Shown piece by piece: positions 1-8,417 of a DNA stretch of 14,971 nt (position 1 is its first letter; each line of letters opens with the position of its first letter). Source of the DNA: Saccoglossus kowalevskii (lineage: Eukaryota; Hemichordata; Enteropneusta; Harrimaniidae); NCBI RefSeq assembly GCF_000003605.2, contig NW_003153754.1, positions 13,914-28,884 of the forward strand, read 5' to 3'. A program made the translations under genes and the position numbers. A model generated the notes under the pieces. The model searched no databases and had not been told where the DNA came from. It saw only the letters and a list, made by a program, of their open reading frames with translations.

Positions 1-2199
1 AGTATCTGCTTGCAAGCACCGTGTAATACGCAACTGGTACAAATAAAAAGACCGATGTTTTGAGGTCACCACGCATTGGCCTGTTTTTTACCAATTGTTG
101 GTATGAACAAAAAAATAATACCACCTTACAATATTACAATAAACATGAAATCATACCCTCAAGCACGGTTACTAAAGAATCGTGCCTCAAACAACAACAT
201 TATCCGTGCGTAAACTTATATTTCAAAATTGTTCAAACGAAACACCCACTAGTCATAATCGTTCAGCCATTAGAATGTCATAATGTCCATTTCACAGGGT
301 AGTATTATCCCATTAATGTATTTATGCACTTTTTGTCTGTACAATAGAATTCTAATTACCATCACCTGGAGGCTGCATGTTGTCGGTATGACAACTTGAC
401 ATGGTTACTCAAAGAACATATCGTGTTTCTTTTGTGAACAGTTGTCGGCCAGTAAAACGAGTACAATTTTGAATATTTCAATCTTGTCAAAAGAAAGTTT
501 CATATATATCAGAAAACCTGTTGCTTCATCTTCCTTTCTATAATGTTAACCTCAAATTAAAAGTATGCCATCAACGGCGATAATGACAACGGCGATATGA
601 TTCACTCATACGTTGTCAAGTTGGAATAAAGAATTCGACAAAAAACGCGTTGTTTTACTATGCCAAAAGTCCCAATCAGCGACTAGGCCATTCTTGAGCG
701 TACTCGGAATGTCTGGATTCCAGACTAACAGAAATGCTGTAACATTCTTAGCTCGAACAATTAAAAGAACCGTTGCTAAGGAGATTAACACCTTAAAGAA
801 TAGGCGTTGCTAGTCTGTTATAATAGTTATCTGAGGTTGCTAGGATAAGGTTGTTAGAACTACAAATAAGAAACTCTAAATTCAGTACATGCGATTTTAA
901 ACCTAAAACTGTTTGTATTTCAAACAGACAATGTATAATTTAAATCACCGACCAGGTGCACTACAAATATATATGTATCGCATCATTCTTCGTCGCAGAG
1001 ACTATGGGTCTTTTATCACTAAGTTAGGTAGTCGCTAGGGAACGTCCCACTAGTGCGTTCTCTGTGGCTAGGCCACGAAGACTCTGCAAGGGAGAGTGGT
1101 ATTACATCTATCTTCTGTACGCGTTTCAAAGGCTTCTTTTGTATTCAAAGAACAAACACACACATAAACAGTAACGAAGGATTTGTATTTTATTGGCAAT
1201 GCCGCAGGACAAACAACCATTCACTGCCAAGTCAGCAAGCTCCACGGTGCACACATTCATTCGCATTACTGAGTAAATATTTCAATGTAAAGTGTTTTAG
1301 TATTGATGTATTCGAAGACTGAATTGTTTAGGTTTCTGAGGTTATTAAAATGGACATTTCGTTCATGTTGTAGCCGAACCTGGCGCGCTGTAAAAATAGT
1401 ACAGGTAAAAAAAAATGGCACAAGAAATAATAGCACTGTGTAAATGGCCTACGCGGTAAGTAAATCTCTGCTTTGGGCGACTTTTTCTGCTGTCACCTAT
1501 CCTTGAACATATCACATTTTCTGTACGTTTGTAACATTTTGTGTTATTTGGCGGAATTCAGCGGATGAGCAAATTGGGGTGGGTGCATTGATCGAATGTT
1601 CAACAGTGAATGATTTTGTTTTGTTTATGCACAGTCCTTCTGTGATAAAGAGACTGTGGTTCATGGTAATATATTTAGCGGTTTCGGTTATTTTAGTGAC
1701 GGATTACAAAGATATATGATTCTATTGATTCTAAATACCAAGTTATATAATTGCACTCATGTTTGTTGTATTAACTGAGGAGTGTGATGCGGCATTGAAA
1801 GCTATACGTACCGCTATCTTTTGAAAAAGATACACAACGTGCGATAACTTGAAGGCTTGTATCCTATATCAGTACCTGATGTACAATTAAAAAAAAAGTT
1901 ATTTCAAATTGAACTTTGTTAGCCCGTTGTCAGTAAACAAATCCAATTCTCCGCGGGCAATGAGCGTGAGCTGTGAAATTAGTCGACGTTTCGGGGATAA
2001 ACGAATACAATATGTTGATACAATACCACTTCGAATACTTGCCTCCATGCTCTGTTTTTACATATTAGTAATTCATGCTCTGAGGTTGGATTATGACTTC
2101 TTAGTAATTTTATTTTCTCCGCCAGTTCACACAACTACTTTTAATACTTTTAGGCTTTAAGCAATTGCAGATAATGCACTGGTACGTCAAAATAATCCC
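1..2199. other. Upstream non-coding region, no recognisable gene
   Basis: I see no convincing exon on either strand here. The open frames are short, lack domain signatures, mostly lack a good start context and are not bordered by splice signals that fit each other. Sequence is AT-rich and mostly unique. A small perfect hairpin (CTGTTTG, 5-base loop, CAAACAG) lies at 909-927. The region ends at the TATA box of the gene described below, so its right part is probably the proximal regulatory region. A minus-strand exon of another gene cannot be excluded by eye. Confidence 0.5.
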
Positions 2200-2229
2200 T
2201 ATATAACAGTTGCAGTCACAGCGGTGTCA
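2200..2229 (+). promoter_or_regulatory. Candidate core promoter: TATA box and TCA initiator-like site
   Basis: TATATAA lies at 2200-2206, and a TCA whose A is at 2229 sits 29 bases downstream of the first T, the usual TATA-to-start distance in animal RNA polymerase II promoters. Transcription from 2229 would give a 5' UTR of about 51 bases before the ATG at 2280. The positions are read directly from the sequence; the assignment as a promoter is inferred from the spacing and from the first coding exon immediately downstream. Confidence 0.5.
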
Positions 2230-2279
2230 TCGACAGTGTTGATTACTCACAGAGCTAAACTGAGTTTTGCACGGGAACC

Positions 2280-2327
2280 ATGAACCGCATACGCCCAAGC
2301 AGCGAGGTAACTCCGGTTTCATCTGAG
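2280..2327 (+). CDS. Exon 1: cytoplasmic tail start of type II membrane EGF/C-type lectin protein
   Basis: The exon encodes residues 1-16, MNRIRPSSEVTPVSSE, and ends exactly on a codon boundary before a donor GAG|GTAAAG (phase 0). The start has an acceptable context (gggaaccATGa) and lies about 51 bases downstream of the candidate transcription start. No domain identifies it. The support is that its phase matches exon 2, which is open in phase 0 directly from its acceptor, and that the join makes a basic, Ser/Pro-rich tail preceding a membrane segment. The tail has no tyrosine, so it carries no ITAM- or ITIM-like motif. A second in-phase donor (GAG|GTAACT, exon end 2306) could give a tail shorter by seven residues. 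Further small phase-0 exons in the 3.6-kb intron cannot be excluded. Confidence 0.6.
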
Positions 2328-2392
2328 GTAAAGAGTTTAAATGTCCTGTCTCACCTTAAATCAAAATCAGATTTGTTTAATTATGCTATTTA

Positions 2393-2425
2393 ATATTACC
2401 TAATAATGTTATAGTTAGGTAATAT
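2393..2425. repeat. Perfect 11-bp inverted repeat (hairpin)
   Basis: ATATTACCTAA at 2393-2403 is exactly mirrored by TTAGGTAATAT at 2415-2425 with an 11-base spacer. It starts 66 bases after the exon 1 donor, so it would lie in the nascent intron RNA close to the 5' splice site. Function is unknown. Confidence 0.75.
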
Positions 2426-3022
2426 GTTAGTTGTAATATGTAACGTATTCTGGTAGAAATTGGTAAATATTAATTACGTCAAAAATGTGCAAGTTTAGCG
2501 CAAACTTTCCTACAAATTTTCTTAATGTGGTCCTTCCAACGGAGATTTATGTTCACAACTCGAATAACACCAAGCAACTTTTTCTGATTCGTCTGCTTTT
2601 AGTGGTTTCTTATTAATTGCTACATTACAATCTCGATCAGAGGAAGATAAATTTCCCAAATTCTAGGATGATGATATCAATATAGAACTATGTAGCAAGT
2701 GTTTTTAGTAAATGATTTCACCTGGGAAAAAATACAGATTTGTATGCATGAAAACAAATGAATTTCTTAATAGTGGAAACAGAAAATCTGTAGTAAATTT
2801 CTTTGACTATTTCGGTTTAATGATCTTTATTTAAAGCAGTCTCTGTATGTGCTTATAACAACGGATATATATTCATAAGTTTCGATATGTAATTTTGCCG
2901 TAATTGTGCGTTATTTTACGGGGTATTTTCATCCTACCATATAAGGAAATGCGAATTCCAAATACGGGTTGATTACGCGCGTAAGCGTCCTCTAATAATA
3001 AAAACAAACATGGCTGCCACCA

Positions 3023-3272
3023 GACAGTACGCCGTCACATCGATCGACGCGCTGTCCAGCTGTACTGTCTTCGTGCACATACTTTGAGGTATCCACGTAA
3101 TAACCTCATATTATTTGTTAACCTGAAATTCGAACGCGCTGCCTCGCGACTTTGATTTATAGGTCTCTATAATATGAAGTTATTACGAGAATACAGCAAA
3201 ATGTGAACGAAGAAAGTTACGGCGATCATGTAGACCGACGCGTTGCGGAGTTCCATGCGTTGCCGTACTGTC
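3023..3272. mobile_element. 250-bp imperfect foldback element (MITE-like)
   Basis: The ends GACAGTAC (3023-3030) and GTACTGTC (3265-3272) are perfect inverted copies. The inner arms match strongly as well: 3091-3114, with GTAATAACCTCATATTAT, against the reverse complement of 3169-3197. The arms span roughly 3023-3114 and 3169-3272 with a loop of about 54 bases. They are imperfect, with small gaps in the outer half. The element is more CpG-rich than its surroundings and has no coding capacity for a transposase. I saw no clear target-site duplication, so it may be a decayed MITE or another foldback. Confidence 0.6.
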
Positions 3273-3412
3273 GTAGTGGATAATTTACGGTATCCTCGTG
3301 ATTATATAATTATTTTACATTCTTTTTCTGATTGTAGAAGTCATTAAATGAGAAAGAACAACCCAAAATTAAAACGAAAAACGTCTTGCGCTGTTGCGTA
3401 TGTTTGCGTTAA

Positions 3413-3431
3413 GTGACGGAATTTCCGTCAC
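3413..3431. repeat. 19-bp near-perfect palindrome GTGACGGAA-T-TTCCGTCAC
   Basis: Two perfect 9-base arms flank a single central T. Each arm holds a TGACG half-site of the kind bound by CREB/ATF bZIP factors. It could be a regulatory site or the remnant of a repeat. Confidence 0.6.
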
Positions 3432-3521
3432 GCGCTATAGCATCTGATCTAATTATTCTCCTTCCCAGAGTTCCTTGCGGTTAGATCACCGAAAGTATCT
3501 CTGCCATCACACACCGCCATT

Positions 3522-3540
3522 TTGTGGTGAAACACCACAA
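3522..3540. repeat. Perfect 8-bp hairpin TTGTGGTG-AAA-CACCACAA
   Basis: The two arms are exact reverse complements separated by AAA. No U-rich tail or gene end is next to it, so I do not call it a terminator. The TGTGGT core resembles a Runt-type binding site, present once in each orientation; that link is speculative. Confidence 0.55.
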
Positions 3541-4264
3541 GACTTTTACTACGCGTATTATTCGCGTATTTTTGTTATTAGAGGGCTCTCGTGCTGATTT
3601 ATTCCTACTGAAAAACAAGTTTTAAAATATTTTATGATAGCTGATAATTTTTTTTTTCTGTAAATGCACTGTCAAGGGTGAAATAGTTATAATTTACAAA
3701 AGAAAATAATTTCATCGCGGTATAACGGTTACTAAGGTGTTACTCGGTTCATCAAACTGACCGTCCTGTCGATTGCCAATCGAAGACATATAAAGAAATG
3801 AAATCACTTAGCGGTATTGGCAGGTAAACCGTCCTACTATCACACCGTTTGTGTTACGGAAAATAAAAAAATGAGTCTCTCACTCCGAAAACAGCCAGAA
3901 TCTACATACAAGCATCGACCAATCAGCAACCAGCATAAGATCGCGTGGTGGCAGAGATATATTCGTAGAAATAGAACTCTGCCTGGGAGATTGCCGGTTC
4001 GAATGTGACGTAAAAGTTACCGTACATTTTCAAATAAGGAAAGCATTCAAACGCGTCTATAACACCTTGAACTTGATGTATAATAACATCAGTTATTTCT
4101 CAGCGCGTTCTCCCGCATGGCATGGCACGTGAGTTCGTTACCTTGTAAAGCAGCTGACCTCAGACGCAAATGGTCGCCGGTATCTATGAAATATATATAT
4201 TTATCATACTGGTGACCAAGGCAAATATATGAATATCGTGATCACTGCGGATACGGCACGGTAA

Positions 4265-4312
4265 ACGTCACAATATTCCGGGTGGACGTCACAATATTCC
4301 GCGTCAACGTCA
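4265..4312. repeat. Three ACGTCA motifs in a 21-bp tandem repeat
   Basis: ACGTCA occurs at 4265, 4286 and 4307, exactly 21 bases apart. The first two units share ACGTCACAATATTCCG; the third keeps only the motif. ACGTCA is the core of the cAMP response element bound by CREB/ATF factors, and the middle copy contains the palindrome GACGTC. A 21-bp period puts all three on one face of the helix. Binding is inferred. Confidence 0.6.
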
Positions 4313-5064
4313 TAGACATGCATGGCGAGATATGTAGGGCGCATATAAACAAAGATGGCGACTTTGACTGTTGCGCAGATCAACGAGTACAAACTGAGGC
4401 GTTACCAAGCTTTAATTAGGTATTGTTAGGTGATTGGAAGGTATCGAAGTCACCGGCGGTAATTAGTGCAAGTCGCACCCAGGTCAAACCTCATACATGT
4501 GATTTCAATGATTAGAAGAGCGCATTGGATTATGAGAAAATCAATGTTTATCAACAAAAATGTCGCACATGCGCAGCGCGACGACTACCGCCCTATAACC
4601 TTGTAATACTAGTATTATTGACGGGCCGCGTCTATTACACTACATTGATATTCTACCCCATGAAATGTTCCTGTCACTGCCGTCATGTGTTTTGTGGTCT
4701 AATAGTTTCAAGTTCGTTCACCGGGTCTTCAAATAGCTTTCTTGAAATTATCCCGGGAGATGTTTATAAAATAATCTAAATATAATAGAAAACAACCGAT
4801 AGAATTATTTTAGTTTTCTGAGATATAAAGAGAACTTGAAAGAAATATTTCAACGGAATTGACAACAGTCGATCGTGGATTTAGATAGAATTCAGCAATA
4901 TGGAAATACGAAGTAAGTTTATATTTATTTACTAACAACGTAATATATGTTTGTAAATATATTTATTGCAGTCTATTCCCGGATTACTTTAATTGAGATT
5001 CCCGGTCTCTAACTGTATTTTATTGCCACACGGAAATTTGGAAAGAAATGAAAAAAAATGCGCA

Positions 5065-5380
5065 TCATCATTTGCCTTAAGTTCTTAGCTGTTGTCATGG
5101 CAAGAGTAGGACGGAACTATTTTTTCAAACTTGTTAAGTTAGACCAATATTGGCCCAGTCCCCCAAATCACAGAAAAGTTAAAAAAAAAAACGTTCCTGA
5201 CAATAAATTACACCAAATTCAGAGCCAAATTTCTCGGCAATGAAAAAAGATATCAAAAATCATTTGTTTTGGCTGTTGCCATGGCAATGGTTTTTTTTTC
5301 AGATTTCACCACCCAACTGAGGTGAAGGTGTGACATGCCTGCCAAGTTTGAACGAAATCGGCCCAGCTAAAACAAATTAC
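5065..5380. repeat. Two diverged copies of an interspersed repeat, 184 bp apart
   Basis: The motif ATCATTTG...GCTGTTGYCATGGCAA occurs near 5065-5103 and again near 5252-5287. Each is followed about 50-80 bases later by a matching stretch around GGCCCAG (near 5152 and near 5361). The copies are too diverged to align fully by eye. The element class is not identifiable here, and it holds no meaningful open reading frame. Confidence 0.5.
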
Positions 5381-5875
5381 AGAGGAATACGCAAAGACGG
5401 CATACGCAAAAAATGCATACAGGTAGACACAAAATTGAATCGCCAACAAACAAATGGCCAACGCTGGGCTCAGCGTTACGATGTTATGTCCGCAATGGAA
5501 AAGTGGGTGGATTTTGAAGTACAGGGGAATTTGGGGCTATAAATAAAAACAATTCAACACACATGGTAAATATACAGAAGGGTTATATCGCACCATTTAT
5601 TAATTCCCGCGCACTTGGCAACTGCGAGCGCCGGTATTTTAAGAACAACATGGTGGAATGTCGAATATCCCTAGCAACGATCATCACATCATGCCAATAA
5701 ATGGCAAAATCCAGCTCAGAGCATCAATCAACTCCAATCTTTGACGTGACATAAAATATTTTAAAAGTTGTAGTACTATATTGTCCTGCAATTTGTTTAA
5801 ATGCCTAACCGACGCGGCAATTATCCACATTGAATCGTAACGTTAACTAAGTAAACCAAAATAAAATAGGAAATG

Positions 5876-5905
5876 TATATATAACCGTGCATACATTGAA
5901 TTTCA
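5876..5905 (+). promoter_or_regulatory. Possible alternative promoter before exon 2 (TATA and initiator)
   Basis: TATATATAA lies at 5876-5884, and a TCA with its A at 5905 sits 29 bases downstream of the first T. Exon 2 contains GCCATGG, a full Kozak core, at 5949-5955. A transcript starting at 5905 would therefore begin translation at 5952 after a 47-base leader, inside the membrane segment. The same bases (ttcaacag) also serve as the exon 2 acceptor, so the two readings compete or are alternatives. Confidence 0.35.
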
Positions 5906-5909
5906 ACAG

Positions 5910-6057
5910 CCTCCAGTGAGTGCGGGGACTAGCAAAGTAAAAGTTGTTGCCATGGTGATGTCATCATTGGCGGTGACAGCAGCTTTAGGGACGTTGGGAG
6001 GAGCTATTGGTACAACTGCTAGCGAGGAAACAGAAGCGTCAGCTTATAAGCAAATAG
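5910..6057 (+). CDS. Exon 2: membrane-spanning segment and acidic stalk
   Basis: The exon encodes residues 17-65 plus the first base of codon 66. It is open in phase 0 from the acceptor CAACAG| and ends ATA G|GTAAGA (phase 1), which matches exon 3. Residues 25-27 (KVK) are basic, about 28-50 form an uncharged hydrophobic stretch rich in Ala, Gly and Ser, and 54-61 (SEETEASA) are acidic. By the positive-inside rule this predicts a type II signal anchor with the C-terminus outside the cell. The membrane segment has overlapping small-xxx-small pairs (G43/G47 and G46/G50), which in other proteins favour helix packing. If translation began at Met31 or Met33, the segment could instead act as a cleavable signal peptide and give a secreted form. 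No database family is recognisable for this exon alone. Confidence 0.72.
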
Positions 6058-6069
6058 GTAAGACCTGAT

Positions 6070-6260
6070 AGTGCCGTCCAGAGGCGGCGGCACTAAATTT
6101 TGCATGGGGAGGGGGAGGGGGTCTGCCCACCATTCCATAGGCGCAAGTGGTCGCGCATTTTTTCCGGGGGGACGCGATAACCCCCTTCCCCGGTGCAACC
6201 GGCACTGCCGTCTGATGTGTTTGCTGGTGCAATGTGGAAGACAACCACGTTCTGATGAAT
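6070..6260. other. GC-rich patch with G-runs, possible inserted repeat
   Basis: The patch begins 13 bases after the exon 2 donor. GTGCCG (6071-6076) and CGGCAC (6088-6093) form a small inverted pair, and CGGCACTGCCG recurs near 6199-6209. The G-runs at about 6105-6121 could form a G-quadruplex-like structure with nearby Gs. It is open in several frames on both strands simply because GC-rich DNA lacks stops. Composition unlike its surroundings suggests an inserted element, but I do not recognise the family. Confidence 0.4.
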
Positions 6261-7239
6261 CTGATGCGCAGGTATGTTTTGAATGAAACTTTGACCACAG
6301 AGCTCTATCGTTGTGCTCCATAAATAAAAAGATTTACGGTTTCAGCACAAGGAATTTGCTGCGAGATAAATGACGTTTACGGAGCCGAGTGGTAAATTCC
6401 GTTGTTACCCGGACGCAAGTCGCGGAGTCATATAATACTTCAGGTACTTGGTAAAACTACTAAGTGCATATTTGTACACAGTACACAAACTGCGCAACTG
6501 TGGATGATTTCGTGTTTGTTTGGTGCATCCAAGATATAGCAATATTTCATCTCGGAAATACACTTTATAGTTATTAGTTATTACTGTTTATGCCTGCTTG
6601 GGTGTCTGTTTGGTTTGAATACAGTCTTTATTAACAGCGACATTCGACTCGTACATGCTGAAGAAAACGATATTCAACTTCATTTGTGTCGCTTGGTTTA
6701 AAGTTCCCGGATGCAGTTAATCCTGTCGATGCATCTGAAGACAGTTTTAATTGCGCTTACAAAATTTACGCTGTTTATTTCTGTATTTATTTCCTTAGGT
6801 TCTGTTTTTTTTTGTTTATGAATAATAACAAAATGTAAAACAAAACAAAGTGGGAATTTAGATACACTCCAGAGATAGGTTTCGGCACTCGAAATCGGAG
6901 ATCGGGCCTGTTTCTGTAGCCTTGAAAAAAGTATGTTAAACGTGTTTACAAATATACAGATATTTCCTACTACACAATGATTGCTAAAAGAAACACATTC
7001 TTTACTTTTATTTGATCATGTCTTGCCACAAGACAGCTGAGGTAGCTATTTTTACCGCCCAGGGTATTTCTACTGCACTATTATTGTCCATGCTATTATT
7101 TACTATGCCATTATTCTCTCTACTGTTTTAATTGTGCCATTGTGTTACCGCTGATGGGAGGGATTTCACACAGGGAGTTGGATTTTATTCATTTCAATGT
7201 ATTAAACATTAGTTGCATGTTCAAGTTGTCTAAGATCTA

Positions 7240-7951
7240 TGCTGGAACGTACATGAATTCAGAGTACATGCGTATTGAATTATTGGTACGTACTAATATT
7301 TCACAGTGAAATGTGTATTGAATTCTAGTACGTTGTATCAATTCAAAGTACATGTATATTATTTACTCATGGTATGTACTTTCGATTTGAAGTGTTCACG
7401 TATTGAATTAATGGTACGTACTATTAATTCACAATGAATGCGCATTGAATTCTGGTACGTACTATTAATTCAGAGTGCATGTGTATTGAATTCTGGTACG
7501 TTGTATCAATTCAAATTACTTGCATACTATTTTTTCATGGTACATACTTTCAATTTGAAGTGCTTACGTATTGATTTACTGGTACGTACTATTAATTCAG
7601 AGTGCATGTGTATTGAATTATGTATGGTATGTTGTATCAATTCAAAGTACATGCATATTATTTACTCATGGTACGTACTTTCAATTTGAAGTGCTTACGT
7701 ATTAAATTACTGGTACGTACTATTAATTCACAATGAATGCGCATTGAATTCTGCTACATACTATTAATTCCGAGTACGTGTGTGATGAATTTATTTATTT
7801 AGTTAACACTTTATTTAAAGAGGTTAGGCCAATTATTAATTACGGTACGTTGTATCAATTCAAAGTACATGCATAATATTTACTCATGGTATGTACTTTC
7901 AATTTGAAGTGCTTACGTATTTAATTGCTGGTACGTACTATTAATTCACAG
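7240..7951. repeat. Higher-order minisatellite built on GGTACGTACTATTAATTCA monomers
   Basis: A roughly 41-bp monomer containing the palindrome GTACGTAC recurs (starts near 7285, 7413, 7454, 7581, 7712 and 7930). It is interleaved with a second block (TTGTATCAATTCAAAGTACATG, then TTTCAATTTGAAGTGCTTACGTA), giving a higher-order unit. The second block starts at 7333, 7501, 7632 and 7850, and its downstream half at 7380, 7548, 7679 and 7897, so both show spacings of 168, 131 and 218. The 168 unit has one extra 41-bp monomer relative to the 131 unit, apart from a 4-base insertion. The 218 unit carries an unrelated AT-rich insertion around 7785-7845. Open frames across it are by-products of the repeat. 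Confidence 0.85.
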
Positions 7952-8261
7952 TTTTATGTTTTATTTACGGTGAATAGCAATCCACAGTTGTGTTTGATCA
8001 CATTAAATTCTTAAATATTTGATTGAAGATTGAATGCGCTACTGCCAAAATACACGAATATTTTTAACTACCTATATATAGTCAGGTGGCCATAGTGTGC
8101 CATTGTTTACAAACAAGCGTCTACCCATGAGCCTTTGCGTTCTTAGCGTGTGTTGTTATCATCACTTGAGACTCAATTCCTGCGCGTGCGCAGTTGACGA
8201 CCCTCCCGCTTTAAATTAAAAAATAAGTATGTAATTATAACGTACTCTGTTTTCTTCACAG

Positions 8262-8417
8262 GAAGTCGCATTCGTATATCAACTACAACAAAACCCAACA
8301 CGACTGTAGTGCCAGAGATATGTAACGAGTGTCTTAACGGCGGTACATGTACCGGCAATTCGCAGAGTTTTACCTGCGCATGTGTCAGTGGGTACGAGGG
8401 TATTCGGTGCGAGACAG
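8262..8417 (+). CDS. Exon 3: Thr-rich stalk and EGF-like domain 1
   Basis: Residues 67-117, phase 1 on both sides; acceptor TTCTTCACAG| and donor ACAG|GTAATT. The first part, residues 72-84 (STTTKPNTTVVPE), is Thr/Pro-rich and looks like a mucin-type stalk with one N-glycosylation sequon, NTT at 78-80. The EGF-like domain follows with six cysteines at 86, 89, 95, 104, 106 and 115 and the classic CLNGGTC and GYEGIRC patterns. Only two residues separate the first two cysteines, shorter than usual. CLNGGTC fits the O-fucose consensus C2-x4-S/T-C3. The Asp/Asn two residues after the third cysteine that marks calcium-binding EGF domains is absent (Gly97), so this one probably does not bind calcium. 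Joining exon 2 makes codon 66 a glycine and keeps the frame. Confidence 0.93.

Larger units (their letters stand above)
2328..5909 (+). other. Intron 1, repeat-rich
   Basis: GT donor at 2328 and AG acceptor at 5908-5909. The acceptor's pyrimidine tract is weak. The intron contains several small structures listed separately: a perfect hairpin just after the donor, a 250-bp foldback, palindromes at 3413-3431 and 3522-3540, three ACGTCA motifs at 21-bp spacing, a short AT dinucleotide run near 4190-4200, and two diverged copies of an interspersed repeat. I found no additional exon with both borders and a recognisable protein signature. Confidence 0.55.
6058..8261 (+). other. Intron 2 with GC-rich patch and large minisatellite
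   Basis: Donor G|GTAAGA at 6058 and acceptor TTCTTCACAG ending at 8261, both good matches to consensus. About 6070-6260 is strikingly GC-rich for this window, with runs GGGGAGGGGGAGGGGG and CCCCC. The minisatellite at 7240-7951 is listed separately. The rest is AT-rich and appears non-coding. A forkhead-like TGTTTAC within TTGTTTACAAACAA lies near 8103-8116. Confidence 0.75.

Noticed and set aside
606-813. Open frames on both strands
   Set aside because: No recognisable protein, non-ATG start on the plus strand, no splice borders; probably chance.
1909-2160. 83-residue plus-strand open frame just before the promoter
   Set aside because: The start is not ATG, there is no domain signature, and it ends before the TATA box without a link to exon 1.
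3940-4005. tRNA- or SINE-like B box GGTTCGAAT at 3996-4004
   Set aside because: The flanking bases do not form a T stem, and no acceptor stem or clear A box was found.
4860-4909. Alternative first exon with ATG at 4900 (MEIR) and a perfect GTAAGT donor
   Set aside because: Its phase-1 end meets an early stop when joined to exon 2. It would fit exon 3, but would give a protein without membrane or signal segment. Too short to support.
5330-5542. 70-residue open frame
   Set aside because: It begins inside an interspersed repeat copy and shows no domain; no splice support.
6019-6321. Overlapping open frames on both strands in the GC-rich patch, one ending at a perfect CAG|GTATGT donor at 6271
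   Set aside because: Stops are rare in GC-rich DNA, the translations are low-complexity Pro/Arg/Gly, and no fitting acceptor or domain supports an exon.
7438-7689. 83-residue open frame
   Set aside because: It lies wholly in the minisatellite and its protein simply echoes the repeat.
7240-7951. CRISPR array
   Set aside because: Repeats have no unique spacers of constant length and the setting is a eukaryotic intron.
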